Assembly (NCBI RefSeq): GCF_946886895.1
Contig: NZ_CAMPJO010000002.1
Span: 248,001-312,000, forward strand
Length of the DNA stretch: 64,000 nucleotides
Reading direction: 5' to 3'
From: an uncultured Marinobacter sp.
GTDB taxonomy: Bacteria; Pseudomonadota; Gammaproteobacteria; Pseudomonadales; Oleiphilaceae
In this document: positions 16,228-24,602 of the stretch, in pieces
How the letters are laid out: the number at the start of each line of letters is the position of its first letter
Position numbering within the stretch: position 1 is the first letter of the stretch
Translations under genes and position numbers: made by a program
The notes under the pieces: model-generated
Told to the model about the DNA's origin: nothing
Seen by the model: only the letters and a program-made list of their open reading frames with translations
Database searches by the model: none

Positions 16228-17796
16228 TTACTGAATTGTAGTAGTTTTGGCCGTGTCTGAATCGGCATGGGAAATGGCGGTACCGGTGGGTGGCCTGAAG
16301 TGCAGTGAGTACAGCACCCGATCCAGGACAGACTGGCCGTTCCAGGCTGGATCGTTGTTGACCATGCCAACAACGGCCCAGGTGGTGTTGTGCTCGTCGC
16401 GGGTGAACCCGGCTATGGACCGGACATTTTCCAGGTAGCCGGTCTTGATGCGGCCCTGGCCGGCCATGCCGGTATTTTGGAGTCGGCGGGCCATGGTGCC
16501 GTCCATCGCAATAATGGGCATGGATGCCATCAGATCGGCAGCGTAGGGGCTGTTCCAGGCATGCTGAAGTATTTTCGCGCCCTGGCGGGCGGTGATCCGG
16601 CCGTGGCGGGTCAGGCCGGCCCCGTTGTCGATGACCATGCCTGCGGTGTTAATGCCCTTGTTTTCCAGCCAGTTATAGATCACACGGATGCCGGCGACGC
16701 GGTCATCCAGTTCGTCTTCCCGGCGGTTCTCCGCCCCAATGGTCAGCAGCAACTGGCGAGCCATCACGTTGTTGCTCCATTTGTTGATGTCCCGCACAGT
16801 GGTGACCAGATCCGGCGAGGTGGTCCGCATGACCAGCCGTGCATCGTCCGGCGTTCCGGCAATCACATTATTGCCAGCGATCTCTATGCCCATGTCGGAC
16901 AGCAGTGAGCGAATCAGTGCCGCGGTGTACTGATCGTGCGGCAACAGCGACAGATAGGTGGTGGTCCGGCACCCTTTCGGGAGCTCCCCGCTCACCCGTA
17001 CCGTGACCCGCTGGTCCTCGTGGAAAATCGGTTCCCAGTCAAAGTTGTGGCGACTCGGGCAGGGGGCTTCGCCGGTGGCGGTTACTCGGTTGTCTATCAC
17101 CACATCCGCAAGGTCGGGCGTGCTCCAGGCTTGTGTGCCTCGTTCGTCTGCCCGCACCTGAAAGTGCAGGAGGTTGAAATTGGTCAGGTACGCCGAAGGT
17201 TCCACCAGGAAGGGGGCGTGGGGGTTGTCTCCGTTGTCGTTGAACTCGGGGAAGCCCCCGTCCACACGGAACACCGTGCCATCCAGTACCAGATGGCCGT
17301 CGATGCGGGTAATACCCATGTTGCGTAAATCGCTCAACGTGCTCCACAAGCGTTCAATCGTCAGCTTCGGATCACCGCCAAGCCGTACATACAGGTTGCC
17401 GTTCAGGGTATCGCCAATCATCTGGCCATCGGTTAGAAAGTCGGTGGTCCAGCGATAGGTGGGGCCGAGAATCTCCAGGGCGGCGTAGGTCGTTACCAGC
17501 TTCATGATTGAGCCCGGGCTCATCAGTTCGTCGGCATTAATATACTGTTCGATACCAGGACCGTTCAGCGGAATGGCGGCAACACTCAGGGCGTTCTTGC
17601 TATGCAGGGAGTCGAGAGCGAAGTCCCGAATCTCATGACTCCACAGGGGGCTACCGGTAAAGCTGCCATCGGCGCCGAGATCGCCGTCAGCCGCGTGGGC
17701 CGGGGGCGCCATCATCAGCGCGACGGCGGTTGCTGATGCCAGAACGGCCTGCCGGAGGCCATGACAGACATTCCCTGTGTGTTGCACGCGCTGCAT
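16228..17796 (-). CDS. dacB: D-alanyl-D-alanine carboxypeptidase/endopeptidase (PBP4, DacB-like)
   Basis: A periplasmic class C low-mass penicillin-binding protein (S13 family) that trims peptidoglycan crosslinks. The three active-site motifs are SIMK in SPGSIMKLVTT (SxxK), SNN in KWSNNVMAR (SxN) and KTG in RIKTGYLENV. A signal peptide ends near MMAPPAHAADG. The reading frame extends upstream to 17853, with further ATGs at 17811 and 17796. None has a strong ribosome site, and 17796 gives the most ordinary signal peptide. The protein is slightly longer than E. coli DacB in its insert domain. The gene is monocistronic. Confidence 0.88.
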   Translation of the reverse strand: MQRVQHTGNVCHGLRQAVLASATAVALMMAPPAHAADGDLGADGSFTGSPLWSHEIRDFALDSLHSKNALSVAAIPLNGPGIEQYINADELMSPGSIMKLVTTYAALEILGPTYRWTTDFLTDGQMIGDTLNGNLYVRLGGDPKLTIERLWSTLSDLRNMGITRIDGHLVLDGTVFRVDGGFPEFNDNGDNPHAPFLVEPSAYLTNFNLLHFQVRADERGTQAWSTPDLADVVIDNRVTATGEAPCPSRHNFDWEPIFHEDQRVTVRVSGELPKGCRTTTYLSLLPHDQYTAALIRSLLSDMGIEIAGNNVIAGTPDDARLVMRTTSPDLVTTVRDINKWSNNVMARQLLLTIGAENRREDELDDRVAGIRVIYNWLENKGINTAGMVIDNGAGLTRHGRITARQGAKILQHAWNSPYAADLMASMPIIAMDGTMARRLQNTGMAGQGRIKTGYLENVRSIAGFTRDEHNTTWAVVGMVNNDPAWNGQSVLDRVLYSLHFRPPTGTAISHADSDTAKTTTIQ

Positions 17797-18023
17797 ACCC
17801 TGAACCACCATGACGGATGTGAAATGAGTTCCTGTGCTTGAACAATAGCCCATCTTCGCCGGTTGTACTATGCAGAAAAGCTCTACATGACGTTAAAAAA
17901 TGCCAGTAGATACGTTGTTTGTATTGAATTTTTGTGACGCCCTGTAAGTGCCCTTTCGAATCATGGGGTTAGATGGACAAATAGTAATGGTGGTTGCGCC
18001 GGGCCGAATCGGCTGGGGCGACG

Positions 18024-18048
18024 AAGGGCGATGGCGGGTATCGCCCTT
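18024..18048. terminator. Hairpin downstream of the aldo/keto reductase gene
   Basis: AAGGGCGAT (18024-18032) pairs with ATCGCCCTT (18040-18048) around a 7-nt loop. It lies 11 bp beyond the stop of the minus-strand aldo/keto reductase gene. No T-tract follows on the minus strand, so termination strength is uncertain. Confidence 0.45.
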
Positions 18049-18059
18049 TACCAGAAGAC

Positions 18060-18869
18060 TCAGTCCCAGGCCGGAGCAAAATCCGGATTTGCAATCCGCT
18101 CATTGCGGTCAAGGCGGTCAATGGTGCGGATTTCCTCGTCACTCAGCTCGATATCCAGTGCTTTCAGGTTGGCCTTCTGGTGCGCCGGACGAGTCGATGA
18201 GGGAATGGGGACAACACCCCTCGAAGCGACCCAGGCCAGGGCAATCTGGGCCGGGGTGGCATTCCGTTCCCTGGCGATCCGTTGCAGGGTTTCATCCTCC
18301 ATGACCTTACCCACGGCCAGCGGCATGTAGCCGGTGACGGTGATGCCCAGCTTTTGAGCGTGCTCCACGACCTTCCGGTTGGCCAGGAACGGGTGCACTT
18401 CCACCTGATTGGTGAAGAGGGCGCCATCGCCGAGTATCTCTTTCGCCCGATCCATCCGGGCACAGGGGAAGTTGGAGATGCCAATGTGCTCTGCCAGGCC
18501 TTCCCGCTGGGCATCCCGGAGGGCACCCAGGTACTCTTCCATGGGCACTTCATCGCCTGGCGATGGCCAGTGAATCAGCGCCAGGTCGACATGGTCTGTT
18601 TTCAGTCGCGCCAGGCTGTCGTGCAGGTTGTTGATCAGGTCGCTGGCGTGGAGCTGGTCGTGCCACACTTTGGTTGTCAGGAAAATCTCACGACGTGGAA
18701 TGCCGCTGGAGGTAATGCCATCGCCAACTTCCGCTTCGTTGCCATACATCTGGGCTGTATCGATGTGGCGATAGCCCAGGGACAGAGCGCTCTTGACGGC
18801 TTCCCGGGCATCGTTACCCCTGAGCCGGAAGGTTCCCATGCCGATGTCTGGAAGTGCGCTGAATGACAT
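18060..18869 (-). CDS. Aldo/keto reductase (DkgB-like)
   Basis: A 269-residue NADPH-dependent reductase of the AKR superfamily. The catalytic tetrad is visible: Asp37 and Tyr42 in YRHIDTAQMYGNE, Lys67 in FLTTKVW and His100 in LALIHWPS. The cofactor region near the end is VPIPSSTRPAHQKANL. It is closest in appearance to 2,5-diketogluconate reductase B, which in practice reduces methylglyoxal and other aldehydes. The ATG at 18869 is fixed by AGGAGGA just upstream; the frame is open to 19034, but that part is not protein-like. Confidence 0.9.
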   Translation of the reverse strand: MSFSALPDIGMGTFRLRGNDAREAVKSALSLGYRHIDTAQMYGNEAEVGDGITSSGIPRREIFLTTKVWHDQLHASDLINNLHDSLARLKTDHVDLALIHWPSPGDEVPMEEYLGALRDAQREGLAEHIGISNFPCARMDRAKEILGDGALFTNQVEVHPFLANRKVVEHAQKLGITVTGYMPLAVGKVMEDETLQRIARERNATPAQIALAWVASRGVVPIPSSTRPAHQKANLKALDIELSDEEIRTIDRLDRNERIANPDFAPAWD

Positions 18870-18992
18870 ACCGTCCTCCTGTGCAAATTGTGTGTAGTCT
18901 AATGTGGTGTCCGTGCTCTGGTTCTTCAAGTGGCCCGCCGGTATTATCGGCGCCCTGGAAACGGCGAACCCGACAACTTGAGAGAAGCGTTT

Positions 18993-19406
18993 ATGTTGAC
19001 CGGCCAATGCTTGTGTGGCGATATCCAGTTTCAATACGACGGTCCTCTGGGTCCGGTTTCACTCTGCCATTGCAGCCAGTGCCGGCGGGCCCACGGCAGC
19101 GCCTTTTCGGCCAGTGCGCCAATCCAGAAGGTCCGGTTCCGCTATGTCTCGGGGCAGGACCGGGTGTCTGAATATGAATCCCGCCCGGGCAAGTACCGGG
19201 CCTTCTGCAGCCGTTGTGGCAGCCAGCTTTACAGCCGGGTGGATGCCATCCCGGGCATTCTCCGGTTACGTGTGGGCGCGATTAACGAGCCGCTGGGCAA
19301 GGGGCCGGCCCAACACGTGTTTGTCGGCTCCAGGGCAGACTGGTTCGAGATCACCGACGAGCTGCCCCGGTTTGAAAAGACCGAAAGAACCAATGACCCT
19401 CACTGA
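18993..19406 (+). CDS. GFA-family (glutathione-dependent formaldehyde-activating-like) protein
   Basis: A 137-residue zinc protein of the GFA/CENP-V fold. Zinc ligands are visible as C6 and C8 (GQCLCGDIQ), C25, C27 and C30 (LCHCSQCRRAHG), and C72 and C75 (FCSRCGSQL). Most members have no proven formaldehyde activity, so the biochemical role stays open. The ATG at 18993 follows GAGAGAAG. The 3' end overlaps the convergent sugar dehydrogenase gene by 7 bp. Confidence 0.88.
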   Translation: MLTGQCLCGDIQFQYDGPLGPVSLCHCSQCRRAHGSAFSASAPIQKVRFRYVSGQDRVSEYESRPGKYRAFCSRCGSQLYSRVDAIPGILRLRVGAINEPLGKGPAQHVFVGSRADWFEITDELPRFEKTERTNDPH

Positions 19407-20521
19407 GCCGGCACCATCCGGTAAACGTTTCCCCGGGGTGCGTCGGTCAGCAGCCACAGGGCGCCGTCCGGGCCCATGTTCACGGCCCGTATGCGTTCGC
19501 CCAGATCGGTCAGCAGATCCTCTTCCTCGGTGACCTTGCCGTCAACGATTTCAAGCCGGACCAGTTTCTGCATCTTGAGTGCGCCGACAAACAGGTCGCC
19601 CTGCCATTGCGGAAAAAGTGTGCCGGTGTAGAACGCCATACCCGACGGCGCGATGGAGGGGTCCCAGTAGTGCAGTGGCTGGGCCATGCCGGGCTGCTTG
19701 GTGTCCAGAGAAATCGGCAAGCCGGAATAGTCGATGCCGTAGGTGATTTCCGGCCAGCCGTAATTGGTTCCGGCCCGCAGTATATTGATTTCGTCACCGC
19801 CTCTGGGGCCATGCTCGTGGGTCCAGATAGCGCCGGTTTCCGGGTGCACCGTCATGCCCTGGATATTGCGGTTCCCATAAGTGAACAGGGTGTCGTTGGC
19901 CTGGCTGTCAGCCAGGAACGGATTGCCCGGGGCCGGTTTTCCCTCGGGCGTGATCCGGTGAACGCCGCCGGCGTCGTCGCCTGTATCTTGCGCCCGGTCC
20001 ATCTCGCCCCGATCCCCGACCGCGATGTACAGGTTGCCCTGCGCGTCGAACGCCATGCGTCCGGCAAAGTGGCGGGACGTGCCGGAACGGGGCAGGGCCT
20101 CAAAAATGACCTCTACACCGGTCAACCGGTTGCCGTTCAGTTCCGCCCGGGCGACCCGGGTGGTCATCCCCGCCGGGGACCGGTGTGCGTAGCTCAGAAA
20201 CAGCGTGTTGTTCTGCCGAAACTCCGGGTGCAGCAGCACATCCAGCAGCCCACCCTGCCCGGAAACGACCAGCTCGGGAAGTCCCTGCACGGGCTCCGGC
20301 AGCAGTGTGCCATCCCGAATGACCCGGAGCCGGCCCGCGCGCTCGGTTACCAGGGCATCGCCATCCGGCAGGAAAGCCAGGCTCCAGGGGTGCTCAAGGC
20401 CCTGCGCCACCGTGTCCAGGCGAAACGCGGCCTCACTGGACGACCAGGTCTGCGCGGTCACGCAGGCAGGCGCCGCGAGCATCACGGCGGTGGCGATCAG
20501 CAAAAGGGTCCGGGTACGCAT
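19400..20521 (-). CDS. PQQ-dependent aldose sugar dehydrogenase-like protein (YliI/Asd type)
   Basis: A 373-residue secreted six-bladed beta-propeller. A signal peptide (about 1-23, ending ACVTAQ) is followed by LEHPWSLAFLPDGDALVTER, GQGGLLDVLLHPEF, the metal/PQQ region NIQGMTVHPETGAIW..EHGPRGGDEIN and NYGWPEITYG. These match the soluble aldose sugar dehydrogenase family, which oxidises sugars in the periplasm with PQQ. The gene is monocistronic and diverges from the Fur-boxed small gene at 20686. The shared upstream gap may therefore give it iron-dependent control. Confidence 0.9.
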   Translation of the reverse strand: MRTRTLLLIATAVMLAAPACVTAQTWSSSEAAFRLDTVAQGLEHPWSLAFLPDGDALVTERAGRLRVIRDGTLLPEPVQGLPELVVSGQGGLLDVLLHPEFRQNNTLFLSYAHRSPAGMTTRVARAELNGNRLTGVEVIFEALPRSGTSRHFAGRMAFDAQGNLYIAVGDRGEMDRAQDTGDDAGGVHRITPEGKPAPGNPFLADSQANDTLFTYGNRNIQGMTVHPETGAIWTHEHGPRGGDEINILRAGTNYGWPEITYGIDYSGLPISLDTKQPGMAQPLHYWDPSIAPSGMAFYTGTLFPQWQGDLFVGALKMQKLVRLEIVDGKVTEEEDLLTDLGERIRAVNMGPDGALWLLTDAPRGNVYRMVPAQ

Positions 20522-20624
20522 AACAATCTCCTGTTTTCGCCGAGGGTCTGCGGTCTGTTTCCGGAATCATTTCACAGTATAGGGTTTGGAGGCCGGAACA
20601 GACCATGACGCCTCACTCTTTCTT

Positions 20625-20649
20625 GCAAATAATAATTATTCTCATTAAT
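20625..20649. promoter_or_regulatory. Putative Fur box upstream of the 36-residue small gene
   Basis: The core at 20628-20646, AATAATAATTATTCTCATT, agrees at most positions with the 19-bp Fur consensus and stands out as AT-rich in a GC-rich gap. It lies about 40 bp before the small gene at 20686 and about 100 bp before the divergent sugar dehydrogenase gene. Confidence 0.7.
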
Positions 20650-20685
20650 ATGACGGTGATTGATAACTGAAGGGGAGGAAAGGGA

Positions 20686-20796
20686 ATGACACCCGAACAG
20701 GAGCTTATCGAAGGTCTGAAACTGGCTGCGGGCGCCGGGGCGTTTATCGGCCTGCTTACCATTGGTCTGGTGCTGGGTTCGGCGTTTGGCGGCTGA
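20686..20796 (+). CDS. 36-residue single-helix membrane protein, Fur-associated
   Basis: The ATG is preceded by an excellent ribosome site (AGGGGAGGAAAGGG). The frame encodes an acidic N-terminus MTPEQELIEGLKLAAGAG followed by one hydrophobic helix (about 19-34) that ends in GSAFGG and TGA. A Fur box sits just upstream, and the gene faces the siderophore ABC operon, whose last stop is at 20811. I know no named family. The ribosome site, the clean amphipathic/transmembrane design and the iron context make it a credible small protein, perhaps a modulator of the transporter or TonB complex (inference). Confidence 0.65.
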   Translation: MTPEQELIEGLKLAAGAGAFIGLLTIGLVLGSAFGG

Positions 20797-20810
20797 GCGC
20801 CGCCCCAGAC

Positions 20811-22841
20811 TTATGCCCGGCCGTGACGGCTTAGTCCCCAGAGAAAGTACAGGCCGCCGACCAGAGCCGCGAGTAACCCCGCCGGTAGCTGGTTGGGGTA
20901 AATCACCACCCGGGCGAGGTAATCCGCGGCGCCCAGCAACAGGCCGCCGGCCAGGGCAGCGGTCACCAGTTGCCGGCCCACGGTCTGCTGGCCCAGAACC
21001 CGGGCCAGATGCGGGGCGATGAGCCCAACGAAGCTCAGAGGGCCAATCACCACCGTTGCCGATGCGGTGAGCAGTGCTGCCAGCAGCAGTAACAGGAGGC
21101 GGGCCCGGATCACCGGCAGGCCCAGTGATGACGCCGATGTATCACCCAACGGCAACAGGGTGAGCGGTCGCACCACCAGCATCAGCGCGCCGGACAGCAA
21201 CAGGATCAGCGCCAGCAGCGCGATTGCCTCGTTTTGCGATACCAGCCAGGTTGAGCCGTACATCCAGTTCAGCAGTTGTGACGCCACGGTACCCCCGGAG
21301 GCCATCACCAGGCGAAGACCTGCGTCCATGAACACGTAGAGTGCCAGGCCGCCGAGTAGCAGCTGGTTTCCGGCGAACCGGTGTTTGCGTGCCAGCAGGA
21401 TCAACAGGCCGAGCGCCGTCGCCGCGCCAGCCGTGGCACCGGCAACCTGGCCAAGGCGACCAACCTCCAGGCCTGATAAAACGAGGATAACCATCACCAC
21501 GGCGGCGCCACCGCTGATGCCCAGCATCTCCGGACTGGCCATGGCGTTGCCCGTCATGCGCTGGATCAGCGTGCCGGCCAGCCCCAGGGCAACACCCGCC
21601 AGTATGGCGGCCATCAGTCGGGGGCCGCGCCATACCCAGGCATTATCCCATTGGCCAACGCCGGTCCAGTTCCAGCCATCCAGTCCCGGTGACCAGCTCA
21701 TGGATACGGCAATGGTCGCCACCAGCATGGCCGACAGCACGCTGATGATGAGCCCCGCCTGACGGCGCCGGGGCAGAAAGCCTGCCGGACTGCTGTCCTG
21801 GCCGGGCATGTGATGGGTGTTCCTGAACCCCTGCAGGGCAAGCAGGATTACCGGGCCACCGATCAGCGCCGTGGTGGTCCCGGTGGGCACCAGGGAGCCG
21901 TCGCCCCAGGTTGACGCCCATTGCGCCAGAGTGTCGGCCAGAAGCAGCAGGGAACCGCCCAGCAGGGAGCTCCAGAGCAGCCGGCTGACCAGGGTGCGGG
22001 CGCCGAGAAGTCTTGCCAATACCGGCGCGGCGAGTCCTACAAACGCCACCACACCCACGCGGCTGACCACCGTGGCCGTCATCAGTACCACCAGGAACAG
22101 CGCCAGCATGCGGATAAGGCTGGCTTTTGCACCGAGGGCGTTGGCCGATGTCTGGCCCAATTGCAGGATCTGCAGGGGGCGCAGTAACAGGAGCATGAGT
22201 ACCGAGATCAGAAGTACCCTGGGCCACAGATCCATAAACGGACCCCAGTTATTCTGCACCAGGGAGCCGGCGCCCCAGATAAAGAGGTTGCCCAGCCACT
22301 CGCCCTGAAGCAGCAGGAAGGCCATGTTCATGGCTCCGAGGAAGAAGGTAATCACGAGCCCCGCCAGAATCACGGTTACCGGTGAAAAGCCAAGGCGCCA
22401 GGTCAGGGCGATGACCAGCCCGATCGCCATGAGCCCGCCGCCGATGGCCGCAAGATCGGGGCTGAGCGCCATCAACCCGGGCGCATAGAGCGTGGCCAGG
22501 GTAATCCCGAACTGGCTGCCAGCCGTTACCCCCAGCGTGGTGGGCGAGGCAAGCGGGTTGCCAAGAATCTGTTGGGTCACCGCGCCAGCCAGGCCAAGCC
22601 CACAGCCAATCAGGATAGCCAAGGACACCCGGGGCGCCCAACTGAAGTGCGCGAGTATGGAGCTGTAATTATCCGGATTAAATGTCCAGAACGCCGACAG
22701 CACCCCGACCGGCCCGAGCTCGGCCAGCCACGGGGTAGAACTGGCCAGCAGCGACACCAGCCAGAGCACCGCCGTGGCGACCGGAAGTGACGTGGGTATG
22801 ACTCGGCGCCGGGCCGGTAGCCGGGAGGTTTCAGCGTACAT
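20811..22841 (-). CDS. fhuB: Fe3+-siderophore ABC transporter permease, fused double unit (FhuB-like)
   Basis: A 676-residue inner-membrane protein made of two FecCD-type permease halves in tandem (about 1-340 and 350-676), each with around ten helices. Each half carries the coupling-region signature: GAVTQQILGNPLASPTTLG and VVAFVGLAAPVLARLL in the first, GTLIQRMTGNAMASPEMLG and SFVGLIAPHLARVL in the second. This fused layout is characteristic of FhuB, the hydroxamate-siderophore permease. The start overlaps the end of the binding-protein gene by 11 bp, so fhuC-fhuD-fhuB form one operon read leftward. Confidence 0.93.
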   Translation of the reverse strand: MYAETSRLPARRRVIPTSLPVATAVLWLVSLLASSTPWLAELGPVGVLSAFWTFNPDNYSSILAHFSWAPRVSLAILIGCGLGLAGAVTQQILGNPLASPTTLGVTAGSQFGITLATLYAPGLMALSPDLAAIGGGLMAIGLVIALTWRLGFSPVTVILAGLVITFFLGAMNMAFLLLQGEWLGNLFIWGAGSLVQNNWGPFMDLWPRVLLISVLMLLLLRPLQILQLGQTSANALGAKASLIRMLALFLVVLMTATVVSRVGVVAFVGLAAPVLARLLGARTLVSRLLWSSLLGGSLLLLADTLAQWASTWGDGSLVPTGTTTALIGGPVILLALQGFRNTHHMPGQDSSPAGFLPRRRQAGLIISVLSAMLVATIAVSMSWSPGLDGWNWTGVGQWDNAWVWRGPRLMAAILAGVALGLAGTLIQRMTGNAMASPEMLGISGGAAVVMVILVLSGLEVGRLGQVAGATAGAATALGLLILLARKHRFAGNQLLLGGLALYVFMDAGLRLVMASGGTVASQLLNWMYGSTWLVSQNEAIALLALILLLSGALMLVVRPLTLLPLGDTSASSLGLPVIRARLLLLLLAALLTASATVVIGPLSFVGLIAPHLARVLGQQTVGRQLVTAALAGGLLLGAADYLARVVIYPNQLPAGLLAALVGGLYFLWGLSRHGRA

Positions 22842-23754
22842 TGTCGGAGCCTCCGGCCAGCAAGCTCTCAGTCAGCATGGTGGCCAGGCGCTGCACCTGA
22901 TAGACACCACCGAAGGGCCACACCGGCTCAATTTGATATACCTGGTCGCGCTGCACCTGGGGTAGGTGCGTCCAGAACGGGCTCTCGGCCAGGGTGTCAG
23001 GCAAGCCCGGTGGCGTGGGCGAAAGCACGACGAGGCGGCTGTTCCCATAGGGGGCGATGGCCTCCAGTCCGACCACGGAAAAACCCCAGAAGTTGCCGGG
23101 ATGAGGCCAGGCATTCTCCAGCCCCAGCCCTTCCAGTGCACGCTGATACAGGCCGTTGGGCGCGTATATTCGCACGTGCCGGGCATCCATGAAGTTGACC
23201 AGTGCAATCGACTGGTCTGTCAGTCCGGCCGCTTCGAGGCGTTGGCGCTGGGTCGCCAGGCTGTGTTCGATGTCCCTGAGCACGGCTTTTGCCCGGGCTT
23301 CGCGATTAAGAATGTCGCCCAGGGTGAGCAGCATCTCCTTCGCCTTGGCGAAAGGGGCGCCACCTTCCCGGTAGACGCTGATGACGTAGGTCGGCGCAAT
23401 CCGTTTCAGCAGGTCGGCGGCCGGTGCCATTTCGGCACTGGTGACAATCAGGTCCGGCTTGAGTTCCGCGATGGCCTCGAGACTGGGGGCAACACGGGTA
23501 CCAATATTGGGGACCTGGTCGGGCAGCGCCGGTTTCTTTACCCAGTAATCGTAGCCGTCGCGGTCCGCCACGCCCACGGGGGTTACGCCCAGCAACAGCA
23601 ATGCTTCGGTGGCGGCCCAGTTCAGGGCAATGATACGTTCCGGGGTTTTGTCCAGGGTCAGGGTGCCACCCTCGTGGGGCCAACGATCAGCCAGGGCGAC
23701 CGCTGGCAGCAACAGAAGAATCAGGGCAAGGGCGCCGGGTCGGCTAATGAACAT
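22831..23754 (-). CDS. fhuD: Siderophore-binding periplasmic protein (FhuD-like)
   Basis: A 307-residue class III periplasmic binding protein. The signal peptide (about 1-22, ending VALADRW) is followed by two lobes joined by a long helix. TPERIIALNWAATEALLLLGVTPVG and SLEAIAELKPDLIVTS are typical of FhuD/BtuF-type proteins. It delivers ferric siderophore to the FhuB permease. The gene overlaps fhuC by 11 bp upstream and fhuB by 11 bp downstream. Ligand class (hydroxamate) is inferred from the fused permease only. Confidence 0.92.
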   Translation of the reverse strand: MFISRPGALALILLLLPAVALADRWPHEGGTLTLDKTPERIIALNWAATEALLLLGVTPVGVADRDGYDYWVKKPALPDQVPNIGTRVAPSLEAIAELKPDLIVTSAEMAPAADLLKRIAPTYVISVYREGGAPFAKAKEMLLTLGDILNREARAKAVLRDIEHSLATQRQRLEAAGLTDQSIALVNFMDARHVRIYAPNGLYQRALEGLGLENAWPHPGNFWGFSVVGLEAIAPYGNSRLVVLSPTPPGLPDTLAESPFWTHLPQVQRDQVYQIEPVWPFGGVYQVQRLATMLTESLLAGGSDNVR

Positions 23755-24517
23755 AGGATACCCATTGGCCCGGGGCCCGTTCCATCACTCCCATGGGAAC
23801 GCCATAGATGGATTCGAGAATACCGGCATCCATGATCTCCCGGGGGCACCCATCGGCGACCAGTTGCCCGCCTTTCAGGGCCACCAGCCGGTCGCAGAAG
23901 CGGGCTGCGAGATCGACATCGTGCAGAACCACCAGAACCGTCAGTTCCCGATCCTGTGCCAGGCGGTGGATCAGGCGCAGGGTTTCCACCTGATGTTTCA
24001 CGTCCAGTGCGGAGATGGGTTCGTCCAACAGCAGGCATCGCGTCTGCTGGGCCAGCAGCAGGGCGATCCAGGCGCGTTGGCGCTCGCCTCCCGATAGCGT
24101 ATCCACGGAGCGGTGCCTGAACAGGCCCAGGCCGGTATCGTCTATGGCCTGGTGAATGATTCGGCGATCCTCGTCGTTATAACGGCCCAGGGGGCCGCGC
24201 CAGGGGTAGCGGCCCAGCGCCACCAACTCTTCCACGGTCAGGCCGTCGGTGCCGGGTGGGTGTTGTGGCAGATAACCGACGGTTCGGGCAAAGGCCCGGG
24301 CACCGGTACTGTGAAAGGATGTCCCCAGCAAACTGACCTGCCCGGCAGACGGTGAAAGCTGGCGGGCAAGTACTTTCAACAGGGTCGACTTGCCGGAGCC
24401 GTTGTGGCCGAGCAGGGCGGTCACCTCGCCTTCATGGAATTCGAGGTGGATGTCGTGAAGGATGGGGGTGTTGCCCATCTGCACACCCAGGCCGGACACT
24501 TCGAAAAACGCAGACAT
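23744..24517 (-). CDS. fhuC: Siderophore ABC transporter ATPase (FhuC-like)
   Basis: A 257-residue ATPase with Walker A GHNGSGKST (37-45), Q-loop YLPQHPPG, signature LSGGERQR and Walker B LLLDEPISALD. It powers the FhuB permease and is the first gene of the operon. The ATG at 24517 has GGGAG upstream; the frame is open further to 24679, but that part is rich in Pro/Ser and lacks family similarity. A Fur-box-like sequence at 24555-24574 lies about 40 bp upstream. Confidence 0.93.
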   Translation of the reverse strand: MSAFFEVSGLGVQMGNTPILHDIHLEFHEGEVTALLGHNGSGKSTLLKVLARQLSPSAGQVSLLGTSFHSTGARAFARTVGYLPQHPPGTDGLTVEELVALGRYPWRGPLGRYNDEDRRIIHQAIDDTGLGLFRHRSVDTLSGGERQRAWIALLLAQQTRCLLLDEPISALDVKHQVETLRLIHRLAQDRELTVLVVLHDVDLAARFCDRLVALKGGQLVADGCPREIMDAGILESIYGVPMGVMERAPGQWVSYVH

Positions 24518-24554
24518 ACGGGCTCCCACGGGTTCAGGGCAAGCAGAATAATCT

Positions 24555-24574
24555 AAATGCGAATTACTATCAAT
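24555..24574. promoter_or_regulatory. Putative Fur box of the fhuCDB operon
   Basis: AAATGCGAATTACTATCAAT has the AATGCGAATnATTATCA form of gammaproteobacterial Fur boxes (read on the minus strand: ATTGATAGTAATTCGCATTT). It precedes fhuC directly, so iron repression of the transporter is expected. Confidence 0.75.
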
Positions 24575-24602
24575 AATCGGTCTGGCATGGCCAGCCCATG
24601 GG

